Source of the DNA: Chryseobacterium sp. LAM-KRS1
GTDB lineage: Bacteria > Bacteroidota > Bacteroidia > Flavobacteriales > Weeksellaceae
Assembly (NCBI RefSeq): GCF_013184525.1
Contig: NZ_JAAOIZ010000003.1
Coordinates: 1 to 64,000 of the forward strand
Reading direction: 5' to 3'
Length of the DNA stretch: 64,000 nt
The notes below the pieces were generated by a model. It did no database searches. It had not been told where the DNA came from and saw nothing but the letters and a program-made list of their open reading frames with translations. A program made the position numbers and the translations under genes. The stretch's first letter is position 1. Every line of letters starts with the position of its first letter. Below are positions 44,554 through 52,914 of this stretch, in pieces.

Positions 44554-45033
44554 TTATCGGTGATCATAGCTCAGCACCCGCTTGAGTTTCCACTGGTTAT
44601 GGTCGAAGATCCACAAGTGGGTAAATTTTGCTTTTCCGGTCTTATTCCATTTTCCATTGTTGTTTTCGAAAAACTCATGGTCACCTTCCTGTATAAATCC
44701 ATATAAGGTTTTATTATTATACAGAGGATACACTTTCATACTTCCGGGAACAAGTTCTCTTTTTATTTTACCGGGAACGCTGCAGATGTTATTTTTTACA
44801 GAAGCTATAAACGCTTCTTTACCCAGAGTAATACCTCCAATATCATGATAGAATTCAAGGTCATTACTTATGATATCATTATAGTGGGAAGGATTACATT
44901 TATTAAATCCTTCTTTGAAAACCAAACTATCCAATTTCATGGCGGTTTGAAAGAGTTCATCAGTAGATTTAACCTGTGCATATAATAGCTGGTTAAAAAT
45001 ACTCAGGATAAAAATAATTGTAATCCTTCTCAC
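44554..45033 (-). CDS. Secreted DUF4440 (NTF2-like) protein
   Basis: 159 residues with signal peptide (1-19, LLYAQ). Cone-shaped NTF2/SnoaL-like fold suggested by HYNDIISNDLEFYHDIGGI, LGKEAFIASVKNNIC and WNKTGKAKFTHLWIFDHNQWKLKRVLSYDH. DUF4440 proteins bind small molecules or act as isomerases or hydrolases; the function here is unknown. Between the transsulfuration enzyme (16 bases upstream) and a GNAT gene. Confidence 0.85.
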   Translation of the reverse strand: MRRITIIFILSIFNQLLYAQVKSTDELFQTAMKLDSLVFKEGFNKCNPSHYNDIISNDLEFYHDIGGITLGKEAFIASVKNNICSVPGKIKRELVPGSMKVYPLYNNKTLYGFIQEGDHEFFENNNGKWNKTGKAKFTHLWIFDHNQWKLKRVLSYDHR

Positions 45034-45049
45034 TACTATATTATCTCAA

Positions 45050-46189
45050 TTAAGAAAAAGCTCTTTCCAGGTCAGCGATAAGATCTTCAGCATCTTCAAT
45101 TCCAACGCTTAGACGAACCAAATCATCCGTGATGCCTAATTCAGCTCTTTTTTCAGCAGGAATGGAAGCGTGAGTCATCAATGCAGGGTGATTAGCAAGA
45201 GATTCTACTCCACCTAAAGATTCAGCAAGGGTGAAGACTTTTACTCTTTCCAGGAATTTGATGGCATCTTCTTTCTTTCCGGATTTAAAAGTAAATGAAA
45301 CCATTCCTCCAGCTTCCTTCATTTGGGATTTTGCTAATTCATACTGTGGATGAGATTCCAATCCCGGATAGATTACCTTATCAACTGCAGGGTGGCTTTC
45401 AAGATATTTTGCGACTTCCAGTCCGTTATCCGAATGTCTCTGCATTCTTAATGCCAGGGTTTTAATCCCTCTAAGAACCAGATAAGAATCATGTGGTCCT
45501 AAGATACCTCCACTTGCAAATTGGATGAAATGTAGTTTCTCTCCCAATTCAGCATCTTTAGCAATAAGAGCTCCTGCAATAACGTCTGAATGTCCTCCTA
45601 AATATTTTGTTGCGGAGTGCATAACAATGTCAGCTCCCAGATCGATAGGTCTTTGTAAATAAGGCGTTGCAAAAGTATTATCTACGGCTACCAAAATATC
45701 TTTTCCTTTAGCGATATCAACAACAGCTTTGATGTCCACTAATTTCATCAGAGGATTCGTAGGTGTTTCTACCCAGATCAGCTTTGTTTTATCTGTAATA
45801 AATTCTGAAATTTTAGAAACATCATCAAAATTCACGAAAGTAAATTTCAATTGGTATTTCTCAAAAAGTCTTGTAAACATTCTGTATGTTCCACCATACA
45901 AATCATCAACAGCTATTACCTCATCTCCCGGGTTCAGTAACTTCAAAACACAATCGATCGCTGCAAGACCTGAACCGAAAGCAAGACCTCTTGCTCCATT
46001 TTCAATACTTGCCAAAGAATCTTCTAAAGCCTGTCTTGTAGGATTGGCAGCTCTCGAATATTCGTAACCGGAATGAACACCCGGACTTTTTTGTGCAAAA
46101 GTAGAAGTTAAAAATACAGGAACATTTACGGAACCTGTTGCAGATTCATGGTGCTGGCCACCGTGAATAACTTTTGTATTAAAATTCAT
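45050..46189 (-). CDS. Transsulfuration PLP enzyme (cystathionine gamma-synthase/lyase type)
   Basis: 379 residues from ATG 46189 (MNFNTKVIHGG); a 9-residue extension is possible but lies before the natural family start. Motifs: SGYEYSRAANPTR, AFGSGLAAID, DDLYGGTYR, VAVDNTFATPYLQRP and the PLP lysine in MHSATKYLGGHSDV. It makes cystathionine from an acylhomoserine and cysteine, or cleaves it. The two activities cannot be told apart reliably by motif. The gene order with DUF4440 and GNAT gives no hint. Confidence 0.92.
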   Translation of the reverse strand: MNFNTKVIHGGQHHESATGSVNVPVFLTSTFAQKSPGVHSGYEYSRAANPTRQALEDSLASIENGARGLAFGSGLAAIDCVLKLLNPGDEVIAVDDLYGGTYRMFTRLFEKYQLKFTFVNFDDVSKISEFITDKTKLIWVETPTNPLMKLVDIKAVVDIAKGKDILVAVDNTFATPYLQRPIDLGADIVMHSATKYLGGHSDVIAGALIAKDAELGEKLHFIQFASGGILGPHDSYLVLRGIKTLALRMQRHSDNGLEVAKYLESHPAVDKVIYPGLESHPQYELAKSQMKEAGGMVSFTFKSGKKEDAIKFLERVKVFTLAESLGGVESLANHPALMTHASIPAEKRAELGITDDLVRLSVGIEDAEDLIADLERAFS

Positions 46190-46281
46190 AATATTTTTTT
46201 TAATCCAACAATCCAACAGTGTAATTATTTAAAAATACTACTGATGCATTACACTATGAGATTGATATATTAGTAATTGGT

Positions 46282-46608
46282 TTACATTTTTATCGCAGAT
46301 TTTACCGCAAATTCTTCTGCCATTTGTTCGATCCACTGCGCCACATCTTCTTCTCCCGTCGCTCTCTGATAGGTATTCCCTAATGAAACTAAAATCTGGT
46401 GAATGAACATTTTCATCTGATCCACAGGCATTTCTTTTGTCCAAAGATCAATTCTTAATGCTTCCATTGCTTTTTCATCCCAAACAGAAATCATCGTTGC
46501 CTTAGTTTCTTCTTTTTCAATTCCTCCATCCTGAGCATTCCATGTTATGGTTTCCGGAATGTGATTTTCATCTAATTCAACGTCTATCGTTATCTGAGTC
46601 TTTCTCAT
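46282..46608 (-). CDS. gldC: Gliding motility protein GldC
   Basis: 108 residues matching the whole GldC family: a beta strand pair (TQITIDVELDENHIPETITW), DGGIEKEETKA, SVWDEKAMEALRIDLWTKEMPVDQM and HQILVSLGNTYQRATG. GldC accompanies GldB in Flavobacterium johnsoniae and supports gliding motility and T9SS. Here gldB is 3.2 kb upstream on the same strand, with an ABC transporter between. A TAACTTTG element overlaps the stop of the upstream gene, so gldC may have its own promoter. Confidence 0.93.
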   Translation of the reverse strand: MRKTQITIDVELDENHIPETITWNAQDGGIEKEETKATMISVWDEKAMEALRIDLWTKEMPVDQMKMFIHQILVSLGNTYQRATGEEDVAQWIEQMAEEFAVKSAIKM

Positions 46609-46627
46609 ATCAATTTTAAATTTTTCA

Positions 46628-46635
46628 CAAAGTTA
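46628..46635 (-). promoter_or_regulatory. -7 promoter element (TAACTTTG) of gldC
   Basis: Minus TTAACTTTGTG, 20 to 27 bases before the gldC ATG and overlapping the last codons of the permease-thioredoxin gene. Confidence 0.45.
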
Positions 46636-48831
46636 ATACTTCTTGAGCTTATCTAAAATTTCTACGAAATTATCTTCATCAGGAAAAGGGCTGTTCATGT
46701 TAAAAACTTTTCCATCAGGATCTATAATAATAAATCTGGGAATAGTTTGAATTTTATACCTGCTCATAAACTCCTGAGCATCCGCCAGCCAGTATTGAGG
46801 TACTTTGGATGGTTTTGTTTTTAGATAATTTAGCCATTTTGATTTATCCTGGTCAAGACTTATTGAAATAAACTGAATATTACTATAGTATTGATATTTA
46901 ATGCTTCTCATGTCAAATATCGGCCGGATCTGTTTACAAGGGCCACACCATGTTGCCCATAAATCAATGATCACATATTTTCCACGGTATTGCGAAAGCT
47001 GGTGCGACTTCCCTTTGTTATCCAGAAATTTTAAATCTACAAATGCGGCTCCTTTTTGAGAGATGGTCAGCTGTTCATATTTCGATGTTGCCAGCTTTTT
47101 ATAATCATTATCTCCTAACATCCGGAATTCTCTTTCAAAAAGCTGCTTCCTTAAAGTACTATCCGATTCCAGCTCCATGGTCTTTATAAGATGTTTACTA
47201 ACCAAACGGTCTTTGTCGATATTACCGGGTAACGCATTTAATTTCACAAAAAGAATACTGTCAGGATTGGACAACCGGTCCCTGTCGGTAAGCATTTTAT
47301 CCAATCTGTATTGTAAGTAATCATCATTTTTACTTAACAGAACCGTCGGATTTTTAATTTTAGAATTTAGTTCGTTTAAAAATTCTTTCGGAGCAGTAAA
47401 TTTAGGGTCATCCCAGGAAGTCATTTTCCGATAGTTATTAATCTCGTTCAAATACTGAATGGCAAGAAGCTGCTTCCTGTAAGATTTATATTCATCAGAT
47501 AAGGCATTATTTTCAGCATCTGTATAATGTTCCAATCTCTTAATATTTTTATTCCAATCGGATTGCGCTAGCTGATAAAACTCTGAAGGATTATCATTGT
47601 ATTTCTGTTGCTCCACAGCATATGAGAATTCATATCCGAATCCATCTTCTTCTGTATTATACTGCTGTTCGGCAGACCTGTTGGAGATTAGAAAATATTG
47701 AATTTTTAAAGGATTACAACGGATGTCAAAATCAAAATGGTCTCCGCTTCCCATCATGAAATCGATTCTTTTGGTTCCAAATTCAAGACTATATTGATCA
47801 AATGGAATCTGTTGACGGGTTTCCCACAGGAATGATCCGTTTTTTACAATGGCACTTCCTACCTGCTTATGAAAATCCTTAGAGAATATTTTTACAGAAT
47901 CAATCTTCAGATCAGTATGTAAGGTACCTTTGATAACAACCCCTGCACCTTTACTTTTGTAATCTTTAGGTTGCTGTATAATGAAAAATATTCCTGCTGA
48001 AACTATAATAAAAACAGATGAAAGTATTATCTGCTTTTTATGACGTAGAAATGCAGATTTAAACCCTTTTCCTCTGTACCAGAAATAACCTATAATAAAA
48101 AATACAATGGCCCAGAATATACTTAGATATTCACTGTAAGTGATAAAATAATTCAGGTTTCTTACATTAGGCGTTTTGGAGAGGATATACATAGAGTTGT
48201 AGGGGCAAAAAGGAAATGCTGCTCTTTGTACCAGAGAATAGGTATTGACTATAAGCCCTAAAATACCCACCAAAAAAGCCCATATAAAACCTGGAAAAGC
48301 TACTGATATGCAGAGCTGAACAGCCGCCACACCCAATACTCCGATGCATAATCTTATGAACATCTTAAGCATCCAGATTGTATCGAAGCTTAACAATTTT
48401 GTTGTACTTGGGTGAATATAATAATCCAGAAATGAAAAGATATTACTGAATGTAAAATAAGAAGCAATACATAAGAAACTTAGTAATAACAATACCACAT
48501 ATTTTGCGAGATACAATTGCAGTTTGCTGATGGGCTGAGTTTCCATAAGCTGCCATCCATTATTTTTATGATCTACCTGAGCGATCCTGTTGGCCGCAAT
48601 AACGATATAAAGCAAAAGAAAAAAGATGGAAAAGGCTTTAAAACTATCCGTTATAGAGCTTTCAAAAACAGAAAGAGGAAGCTCTTCCTCTGTAATAAAT
48701 CGGGGATTAAAAGTGCTGGTCAAAAAAGCAAGAAGAGGAATCAGCATACCAAGTACTATTGCTAAATAAACCAATCCCAAACCTTTTATTTTAAGCCATT
48801 CCGTATTGATGAGTGTTGTTAACTTTTTCAT
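46633..48831 (-). CDS. ABC-2 type permease fused to DUF4369/TlpA-like thioredoxin
   Basis: 732 residues from ATG 48831; an earlier start at 48870 would overlap the ATPase gene. Residues 1-290 form an ABC-2 permease of the lantibiotic-immunity kind, with about seven membrane helices (near 18-38, 66-84, 110-130, 155-178, 180-205, 232-252, 268-288). After the last helix comes a beta-rich DUF4369-like segment (about 295-390: GVVIKGTLHTDLKIDSVKIF), a helical linker (400-580) and a C-terminal thioredoxin fold with CGPC at 629-632 and cis-Pro in IQTIPRF. The thiol domain should be periplasmic. Such a fusion is unusual. It pairs with the ATPase 11 bases upstream. Confidence 0.88.
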   Translation of the reverse strand: MKKLTTLINTEWLKIKGLGLVYLAIVLGMLIPLLAFLTSTFNPRFITEEELPLSVFESSITDSFKAFSIFFLLLYIVIAANRIAQVDHKNNGWQLMETQPISKLQLYLAKYVVLLLLSFLCIASYFTFSNIFSFLDYYIHPSTTKLLSFDTIWMLKMFIRLCIGVLGVAAVQLCISVAFPGFIWAFLVGILGLIVNTYSLVQRAAFPFCPYNSMYILSKTPNVRNLNYFITYSEYLSIFWAIVFFIIGYFWYRGKGFKSAFLRHKKQIILSSVFIIVSAGIFFIIQQPKDYKSKGAGVVIKGTLHTDLKIDSVKIFSKDFHKQVGSAIVKNGSFLWETRQQIPFDQYSLEFGTKRIDFMMGSGDHFDFDIRCNPLKIQYFLISNRSAEQQYNTEEDGFGYEFSYAVEQQKYNDNPSEFYQLAQSDWNKNIKRLEHYTDAENNALSDEYKSYRKQLLAIQYLNEINNYRKMTSWDDPKFTAPKEFLNELNSKIKNPTVLLSKNDDYLQYRLDKMLTDRDRLSNPDSILFVKLNALPGNIDKDRLVSKHLIKTMELESDSTLRKQLFEREFRMLGDNDYKKLATSKYEQLTISQKGAAFVDLKFLDNKGKSHQLSQYRGKYVIIDLWATWCGPCKQIRPIFDMRSIKYQYYSNIQFISISLDQDKSKWLNYLKTKPSKVPQYWLADAQEFMSRYKIQTIPRFIIIDPDGKVFNMNSPFPDEDNFVEILDKLKKY

Positions 48832-48842
48832 TTGTGCTGTTT

Positions 48843-49745
48843 TTAATTTTTTGTTATTTCCATGAACCAATCTTCCAATCCCGCACTATTTTTGATTTCA
48901 AAAATCTCGGCTTCATTTACAACCAGTTTCTTGGTAAGTCTGATGATGTCTTCCCTTGATTGCACGGTAATTTCTAAAGTATGATCATCAATTATCTGAG
49001 GGGCATAATATTCAGGAATATGTTGTAAAAATTGAGGTGCATTATTGAGTCCTATCCTCATATGGTTATGGCGGTAATGGGTGTTAAGCTCTTCAACACT
49101 TCCGGAAAATTTGATGGCTCCATGCGATATAATAGCAAGGTGGGTGACCATTTTTTCCACTTCCTGCAACAAATGACTTGAAATGAATATCGTAATCCCC
49201 TGTTCTTTGTTGAGTTTAAGCAATAGTTCTCTGATCTCTAACATCCCGTTAGGATCAAGACCATTCACCGGCTCGTCGAGGATCAGAAGTTCGGGATTAC
49301 CAAGAAGTGTCATAGCGATTGCAAGCCTTTGCTTCATCCCTAATGAATATTTCTTCATTTTCATTTTCCTGCTGTCCCAGAGATCTACCAGATTCAAAAC
49401 TCTTTCACACTCAGAATCAGGGAGGTTTCTTAATTTGGAAAGAATAGTAAGATTATCCCAGCCGGACAAATGATCATAAAAGGCAGGGCTATCTATAAGG
49501 CTTCCGATCCTTTGAAACCCATCAGGATAAAGTTCAGGTAATTTCTGACTAAAAATTTCAATGGTATTGTTTTCATCGGGAATACTGCCCAGCATAAGCT
49601 TCATGGTCGTTGATTTACCCGCTCCGTTAGCTCCCAGGAACCCAAAAACACTTCCTTTCGGAACCGAAAGGCTCACATTTTTAAGAATAAGTTTATTTTT
49701 TGAAAATCCGTAACTGAGGTCCCGGATTGTAATCAGATTTTCCAT
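48843..49745 (-). CDS. ABC transporter ATP-binding protein (BcrA/lantibiotic-immunity type)
   Basis: 300 residues. Walker A GANGAGKSTTMK, Q-loop region IGSLIDSP, signature YSLGMKQRL, Walker B ELLILDEPVNGLDP and H-loop FISSHLLQE. The C-terminal extension (about 215-300) is typical of the BcrA/NatA-like exporters for bacteriocins or lipid-targeting peptides. Works with the fused permease encoded next. The unit starts after the terminator of gldB, so it has its own promoter, which I could not identify. Confidence 0.92.
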   Translation of the reverse strand: MENLITIRDLSYGFSKNKLILKNVSLSVPKGSVFGFLGANGAGKSTTMKLMLGSIPDENNTIEIFSQKLPELYPDGFQRIGSLIDSPAFYDHLSGWDNLTILSKLRNLPDSECERVLNLVDLWDSRKMKMKKYSLGMKQRLAIAMTLLGNPELLILDEPVNGLDPNGMLEIRELLLKLNKEQGITIFISSHLLQEVEKMVTHLAIISHGAIKFSGSVEELNTHYRHNHMRIGLNNAPQFLQHIPEYYAPQIIDDHTLEITVQSREDIIRLTKKLVVNEAEIFEIKNSAGLEDWFMEITKN

Positions 49746-49781
49746 ACATAGGTATTTTTGATTAGTGTCTAAAAAATAGAA

Positions 49782-49810
49782 AAGACCTTTTGTTCTTCAC
49801 AAAAGGTCTT
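49782..49810 (-). terminator. Terminator of gldB
   Basis: Perfect 12-bp stem AAGACCTTTTGT / ACAAAAGGTCTT, 5-base loop, followed on minus by TTTCTATTTTTT. It separates gldB from the ABC unit. Confidence 0.88.
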
Positions 49811-49830
49811 ATATAGGTCTTAAAAATAAT

Positions 49831-50817
49831 CTATTTTGTTACAGCAGGCTTATAACCAGATTGGTTAAAAATTTCAGTTGCATCCATTTTAAGAAAATCT
49901 GTAAGCTTTACCTCAGGCTTTTCTTTCAAATATTTTTTACAGATCTGCCATCCTGTATAAATACCGATCTGCGGAGACGATTCGTTGTCGATATCGGTAT
50001 AAAATTTAGAAAAAGGTCCCGGAGAGATAAAACGCTCCTCCAGTCTGTGATCATCCCCAAACAATAAATTATTCTCGACAAAATAATTCCAGATGTTGCC
50101 TTCATTACTTACTGCCCACTCATACTGCTTTTTCGTATAATTCATTTTAAGGTAATCAGGAGTATCCGGAAGAAATGCGTCCTGGAGGATCATTACTTTT
50201 CCGTTATATATCAGCTGGTCAATAAACTTCTGATGATCTGTAGAGAAAGGAACAATGTTTTCGGCAAACATCCTTGATACTTTAGGGACAATATTGTTTG
50301 GATTCATGGATTTCTGGAAATACAATTCCAGTCCTTTGTAATTTGGGTTTTTGTCCCCCATGAACCCGGTAATATCTATAAACAAAAGGTTTCCTTTTTC
50401 ATCATAAAAAACCGGATCCTGAATCATTTGCAACGCTGATGAAAAAAGATACACTTTAGGGCTTTTAAATTTCGGGAAATAATGCCTGATATGTGAAAAC
50501 AGGTCCTGAAGCTCTTTTTGGAGTTTCTTCTGATCAATTTTTGCAACGGCCTCTCTATAAATCTTTATTTCTTCTGCGTCAGCTCTTCTCTTTCCAAAAT
50601 CTTCATCAGAAACAGTACCCTGAAACCAAGGAAACTCCGATTTAAATTTTTCCAGAGGGATATTCTGGTCGTAGAATTGACTGGAAATATCTGTCATCTC
50701 CACTTTTTCGGCAGGTTCCTTTAATTCTACTTTCCATACATTGTCCGGTTCTTTCTTGCAGGAATACAATCCTAAAACTAATATAGAAGAAAGCGCTATA
50801 GTTCTAAAAATCTTCAT
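49831..50817 (-). CDS. gldB: Gliding motility lipoprotein GldB
   Basis: 328 residues. Lipobox LYSC (Cys20). GldB family features: FPWFQGTVSDEDF, SHIRHYFPKFKSPKVYLFSS, LLFIDITGFMGDKNPNY, MNYTKKQYEWAVSNEGNIWNYFVEN, LEERFISPGPFSKF and a C-terminal PQIGIYTGWQI ... IFNQSGYKP. GldB is an essential gliding protein of F. johnsoniae needed for T9SS function, probably acting with GldD/H/J at the outer membrane. Own terminator downstream; divergent from the GNAT-GNAT-nadE unit. Confidence 0.93.
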   Translation of the reverse strand: MKIFRTIALSSILVLGLYSCKKEPDNVWKVELKEPAEKVEMTDISSQFYDQNIPLEKFKSEFPWFQGTVSDEDFGKRRADAEEIKIYREAVAKIDQKKLQKELQDLFSHIRHYFPKFKSPKVYLFSSALQMIQDPVFYDEKGNLLFIDITGFMGDKNPNYKGLELYFQKSMNPNNIVPKVSRMFAENIVPFSTDHQKFIDQLIYNGKVMILQDAFLPDTPDYLKMNYTKKQYEWAVSNEGNIWNYFVENNLLFGDDHRLEERFISPGPFSKFYTDIDNESSPQIGIYTGWQICKKYLKEKPEVKLTDFLKMDATEIFNQSGYKPAVTK

Positions 50818-50975
50818 TATTTTTACAGAAATTTAAGGTTACGAAAATACGGATTTAAACATAATATCATCATGAAAAATAAATAAACAGCTTGCTTTGC
50901 TGCAATATTTTCCTTTTTTATGATTTAAAATACCCATTCCATTTCGAAATCTGTTATTGATTAAAAAATAAACAT

Positions 50976-51509
50976 ATGCAACTGGAAACTGAAAGACTGA
51001 TTCTAAGAAAATTCGAAACTGATGATGCCGAGCGTCTTTTCCTTCTGGATTCCGATCCGGAAGTGGTAAAGTATGTATGTACTCCCCCGGCAAAAGATAT
51101 CAGTGAATCTGAAAATGTTATTAAAATGATTCAACAGCAATACGAGGATAATGGTGTGGGAAGATTTGCAGTGATTGAAAAGAAGAGCAATCTTTTAATC
51201 GGATGGAGCGGTTTAAAATTCATCACTACAGAAATAAATGGCTACAAGAACATTTACGATCTCGGTTATCGTTTTATTCCTGAATTTTGGGGTAAGGGAT
51301 ATGCGATTGAATCTGCAAAAGCTTCTTTGGATTTTGGGTTTTATGATCTTGATCTCCCCGTTATATATGCCTGTGCGCATTCTGAGAATACTGGTTCCAA
51401 TCATATACTGAGTAAGTTAGGGTTTGAAAATAAAGGGGAATTTGAAGAACCGGACGGTATATGCTTTTGGTATGAACTGAAACGTGAAAAATACAATTCA
51501 AAAAAATGA
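50976..51509 (+). CDS. GNAT acetyltransferase, RimJ/RimL type
   Basis: 177 residues. Begins LETERLILRKFETDDAERLF, the usual Acetyltransf_3 start. The CoA-binding loop is EFWGKGYAIESAKA (W-G-x-G-Y/F), followed by HSENTGSNHILSKLGF. Members acetylate protein N-termini, spermidine or aminoglycosides; here unknown. Overlaps the next gene by 4 bases (ATGA). Confidence 0.9.
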   Translation: MQLETERLILRKFETDDAERLFLLDSDPEVVKYVCTPPAKDISESENVIKMIQQQYEDNGVGRFAVIEKKSNLLIGWSGLKFITTEINGYKNIYDLGYRFIPEFWGKGYAIESAKASLDFGFYDLDLPVIYACAHSENTGSNHILSKLGFENKGEFEEPDGICFWYELKREKYNSKK

Positions 51510-52033
51510 TTGTAAGACAGGAACTGGAAAAAGATTATCCACAGGTTTTTGAATTGGTGGAACAGGCATTTAAAAATGCGGAACACAGCGACCATCAGGA
51601 ACAGTTTTTAGTAGAAAAGCTAAGAAGATCGGATGCTTTCATTCCAGAATTATCCATTGTCGCCGAAATAGAAAACGAAATTGTTGGCCATATACTTTTT
51701 ACCAGGCTGTCCGTTAAAAATAATGACAAAGCCTTCAATTCATTGGCTCTGGCTCCTGTTTCCGTGAAACCTCAATATCAGGGACAAGGAATAGGTAGTC
51801 AACTGATCAGTTATGGACATAAAATTGCCAGGGAATTGGGTTATGAATCAGTCATTTTAATAGGCCATGAAAAGTATTATCCGAGATTTGGATATAAAAA
51901 AACAAGTAATTTTGGAATATCATTTCCTTTTGACCTTCCGGAAGAAAATGGGATGGCTATAGAATTGATACCCGATGCTTTAAAAAATGTAACCGGGATT
52001 GTAACATATCCTAAAGAATTTGGAATAGATTAA
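51506..52033 (+). CDS. GNAT family N-acetyltransferase
   Basis: 175 residues. Acetyl-CoA site is VKPQYQGQGIGSQLI, followed by VILIGHEKYYPRFGYKKTSNFGI, which is the YhbS-type small-molecule acetyltransferase pattern. Translationally coupled to the preceding GNAT by ATGA and 14 bases before nadE. Substrate unknown. Confidence 0.9.
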   Translation: MIVRQELEKDYPQVFELVEQAFKNAEHSDHQEQFLVEKLRRSDAFIPELSIVAEIENEIVGHILFTRLSVKNNDKAFNSLALAPVSVKPQYQGQGIGSQLISYGHKIARELGYESVILIGHEKYYPRFGYKKTSNFGISFPFDLPEENGMAIELIPDALKNVTGIVTYPKEFGID

Positions 52034-52047
52034 AAATATCATATATA

Positions 52048-52839
52048 ATGCAGACACAAAAAGTAATTGATCATATTGTAAGCTGGTTAAAAAATTACGC
52101 AGAAAAATCAAAAGTAAACGGATATGTGATTGGAGTATCGGGAGGTGTTGACTCAGGAGTAGTATCAACACTAGCAGCTATGACCGGTCTGAAGACTTTA
52201 TTAATAGAAATGCCGATCCGTCAGAAAGAAGATCAAGTAAATCGTGCATGGGAGCACATGAATGATCTAAAGTCAAGATTTCCTAATGTAGAAGCCATGT
52301 CTGTTAATCTGACTCCTGCTTTTGAAGAACTGTACAAGACTTTCGATGTAAAGGATGATTTGTATCCGAATGAAAAATTAGCTTTTGCCAATACAAGGTC
52401 ACGTTTGCGTATGCTTACCTTATATTATTATGGACAGCTTAACGGCTTATTGGTTTGTGGAACCGGAAATAAGGTCGAGGATTTCGGAATCGGATTTTAC
52501 ACCAAATATGGAGACGGAGGTGTTGATGTTTCCCCTATTGCAGACCTTTATAAAACAGAAGTTTATACACTTGCAAGAGCTTTGAACCTTGTTAAAAATA
52601 TCCAGGAAGCTATTCCTACAGATGGACTTTGGGATGTAGACAGGACTGACGAGCAACAAATTGGTGCCACCTATCCGGAACTTGAAAAGATCCAGAAGGA
52701 ATATGGTTCTAAAACTGCAGAAGATTATGAGGGACGTGATCGCGAGGTATTCTTAATATTTGACAGAATGCATAAAGCAGCCCAGCATAAAATGAATCCT
52801 ATTCCTGTTTGTGATATTCCTGAAGAATGGAGATCATAA
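52048..52839 (+). CDS. nadE: NAD+ synthase (ammonia-dependent)
   Basis: 263 residues, no glutaminase domain. PP-loop VIGVSGGVDSGVVS at about 28-41 and the NaAD-binding FANTRSRLRMLTLYYYG, GTGNKVEDFGIGFYTKYGDGG (GTGNxxE, with Glu for adenylate) and SPIADLYKTEVY. It amidates nicotinate adenine dinucleotide in the last step of NAD synthesis. nadE beside gldB is, as I recall it, a conserved flavobacterial order. It lies at the end of the GNAT-GNAT-nadE unit. Confidence 0.93.
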   Translation: MQTQKVIDHIVSWLKNYAEKSKVNGYVIGVSGGVDSGVVSTLAAMTGLKTLLIEMPIRQKEDQVNRAWEHMNDLKSRFPNVEAMSVNLTPAFEELYKTFDVKDDLYPNEKLAFANTRSRLRMLTLYYYGQLNGLLVCGTGNKVEDFGIGFYTKYGDGGVDVSPIADLYKTEVYTLARALNLVKNIQEAIPTDGLWDVDRTDEQQIGATYPELEKIQKEYGSKTAEDYEGRDREVFLIFDRMHKAAQHKMNPIPVCDIPEEWRS

Positions 52840-52866
52840 AATAATCAGTATGCTAATATCACCGTC

Positions 52867-52898
52867 TTGGTAAAATTGGTAGATTGTTTATATTGGTA
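52867..52898. promoter_or_regulatory. TTGGTA direct repeats before the barnase operon
   Basis: TTGGTA occurs at 52867, 52876 and 52893, spaced 9 and 17 bases, in the 75-base gap before the barnase gene. No -7 consensus or terminator is evident in this gap, so the barnase unit may also receive read-through from nadE. A role as operator is speculative. Confidence 0.25.
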
Positions 52899-52914
52899 AA
52901 GTATATAATAGCGT

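Noticed and set aside
48832..48870. Longer N-terminus of the permease-thioredoxin protein
   Set aside because: It would overlap the ATPase stop and puts a charged stretch before the family start; ATG 48831 fits better.
52840..52914. tRNA-like look of TTGGTAAAATTGGTAGA
   Set aside because: No cloverleaf can be drawn: no acceptor stem, no T-loop GTTCGAATC.
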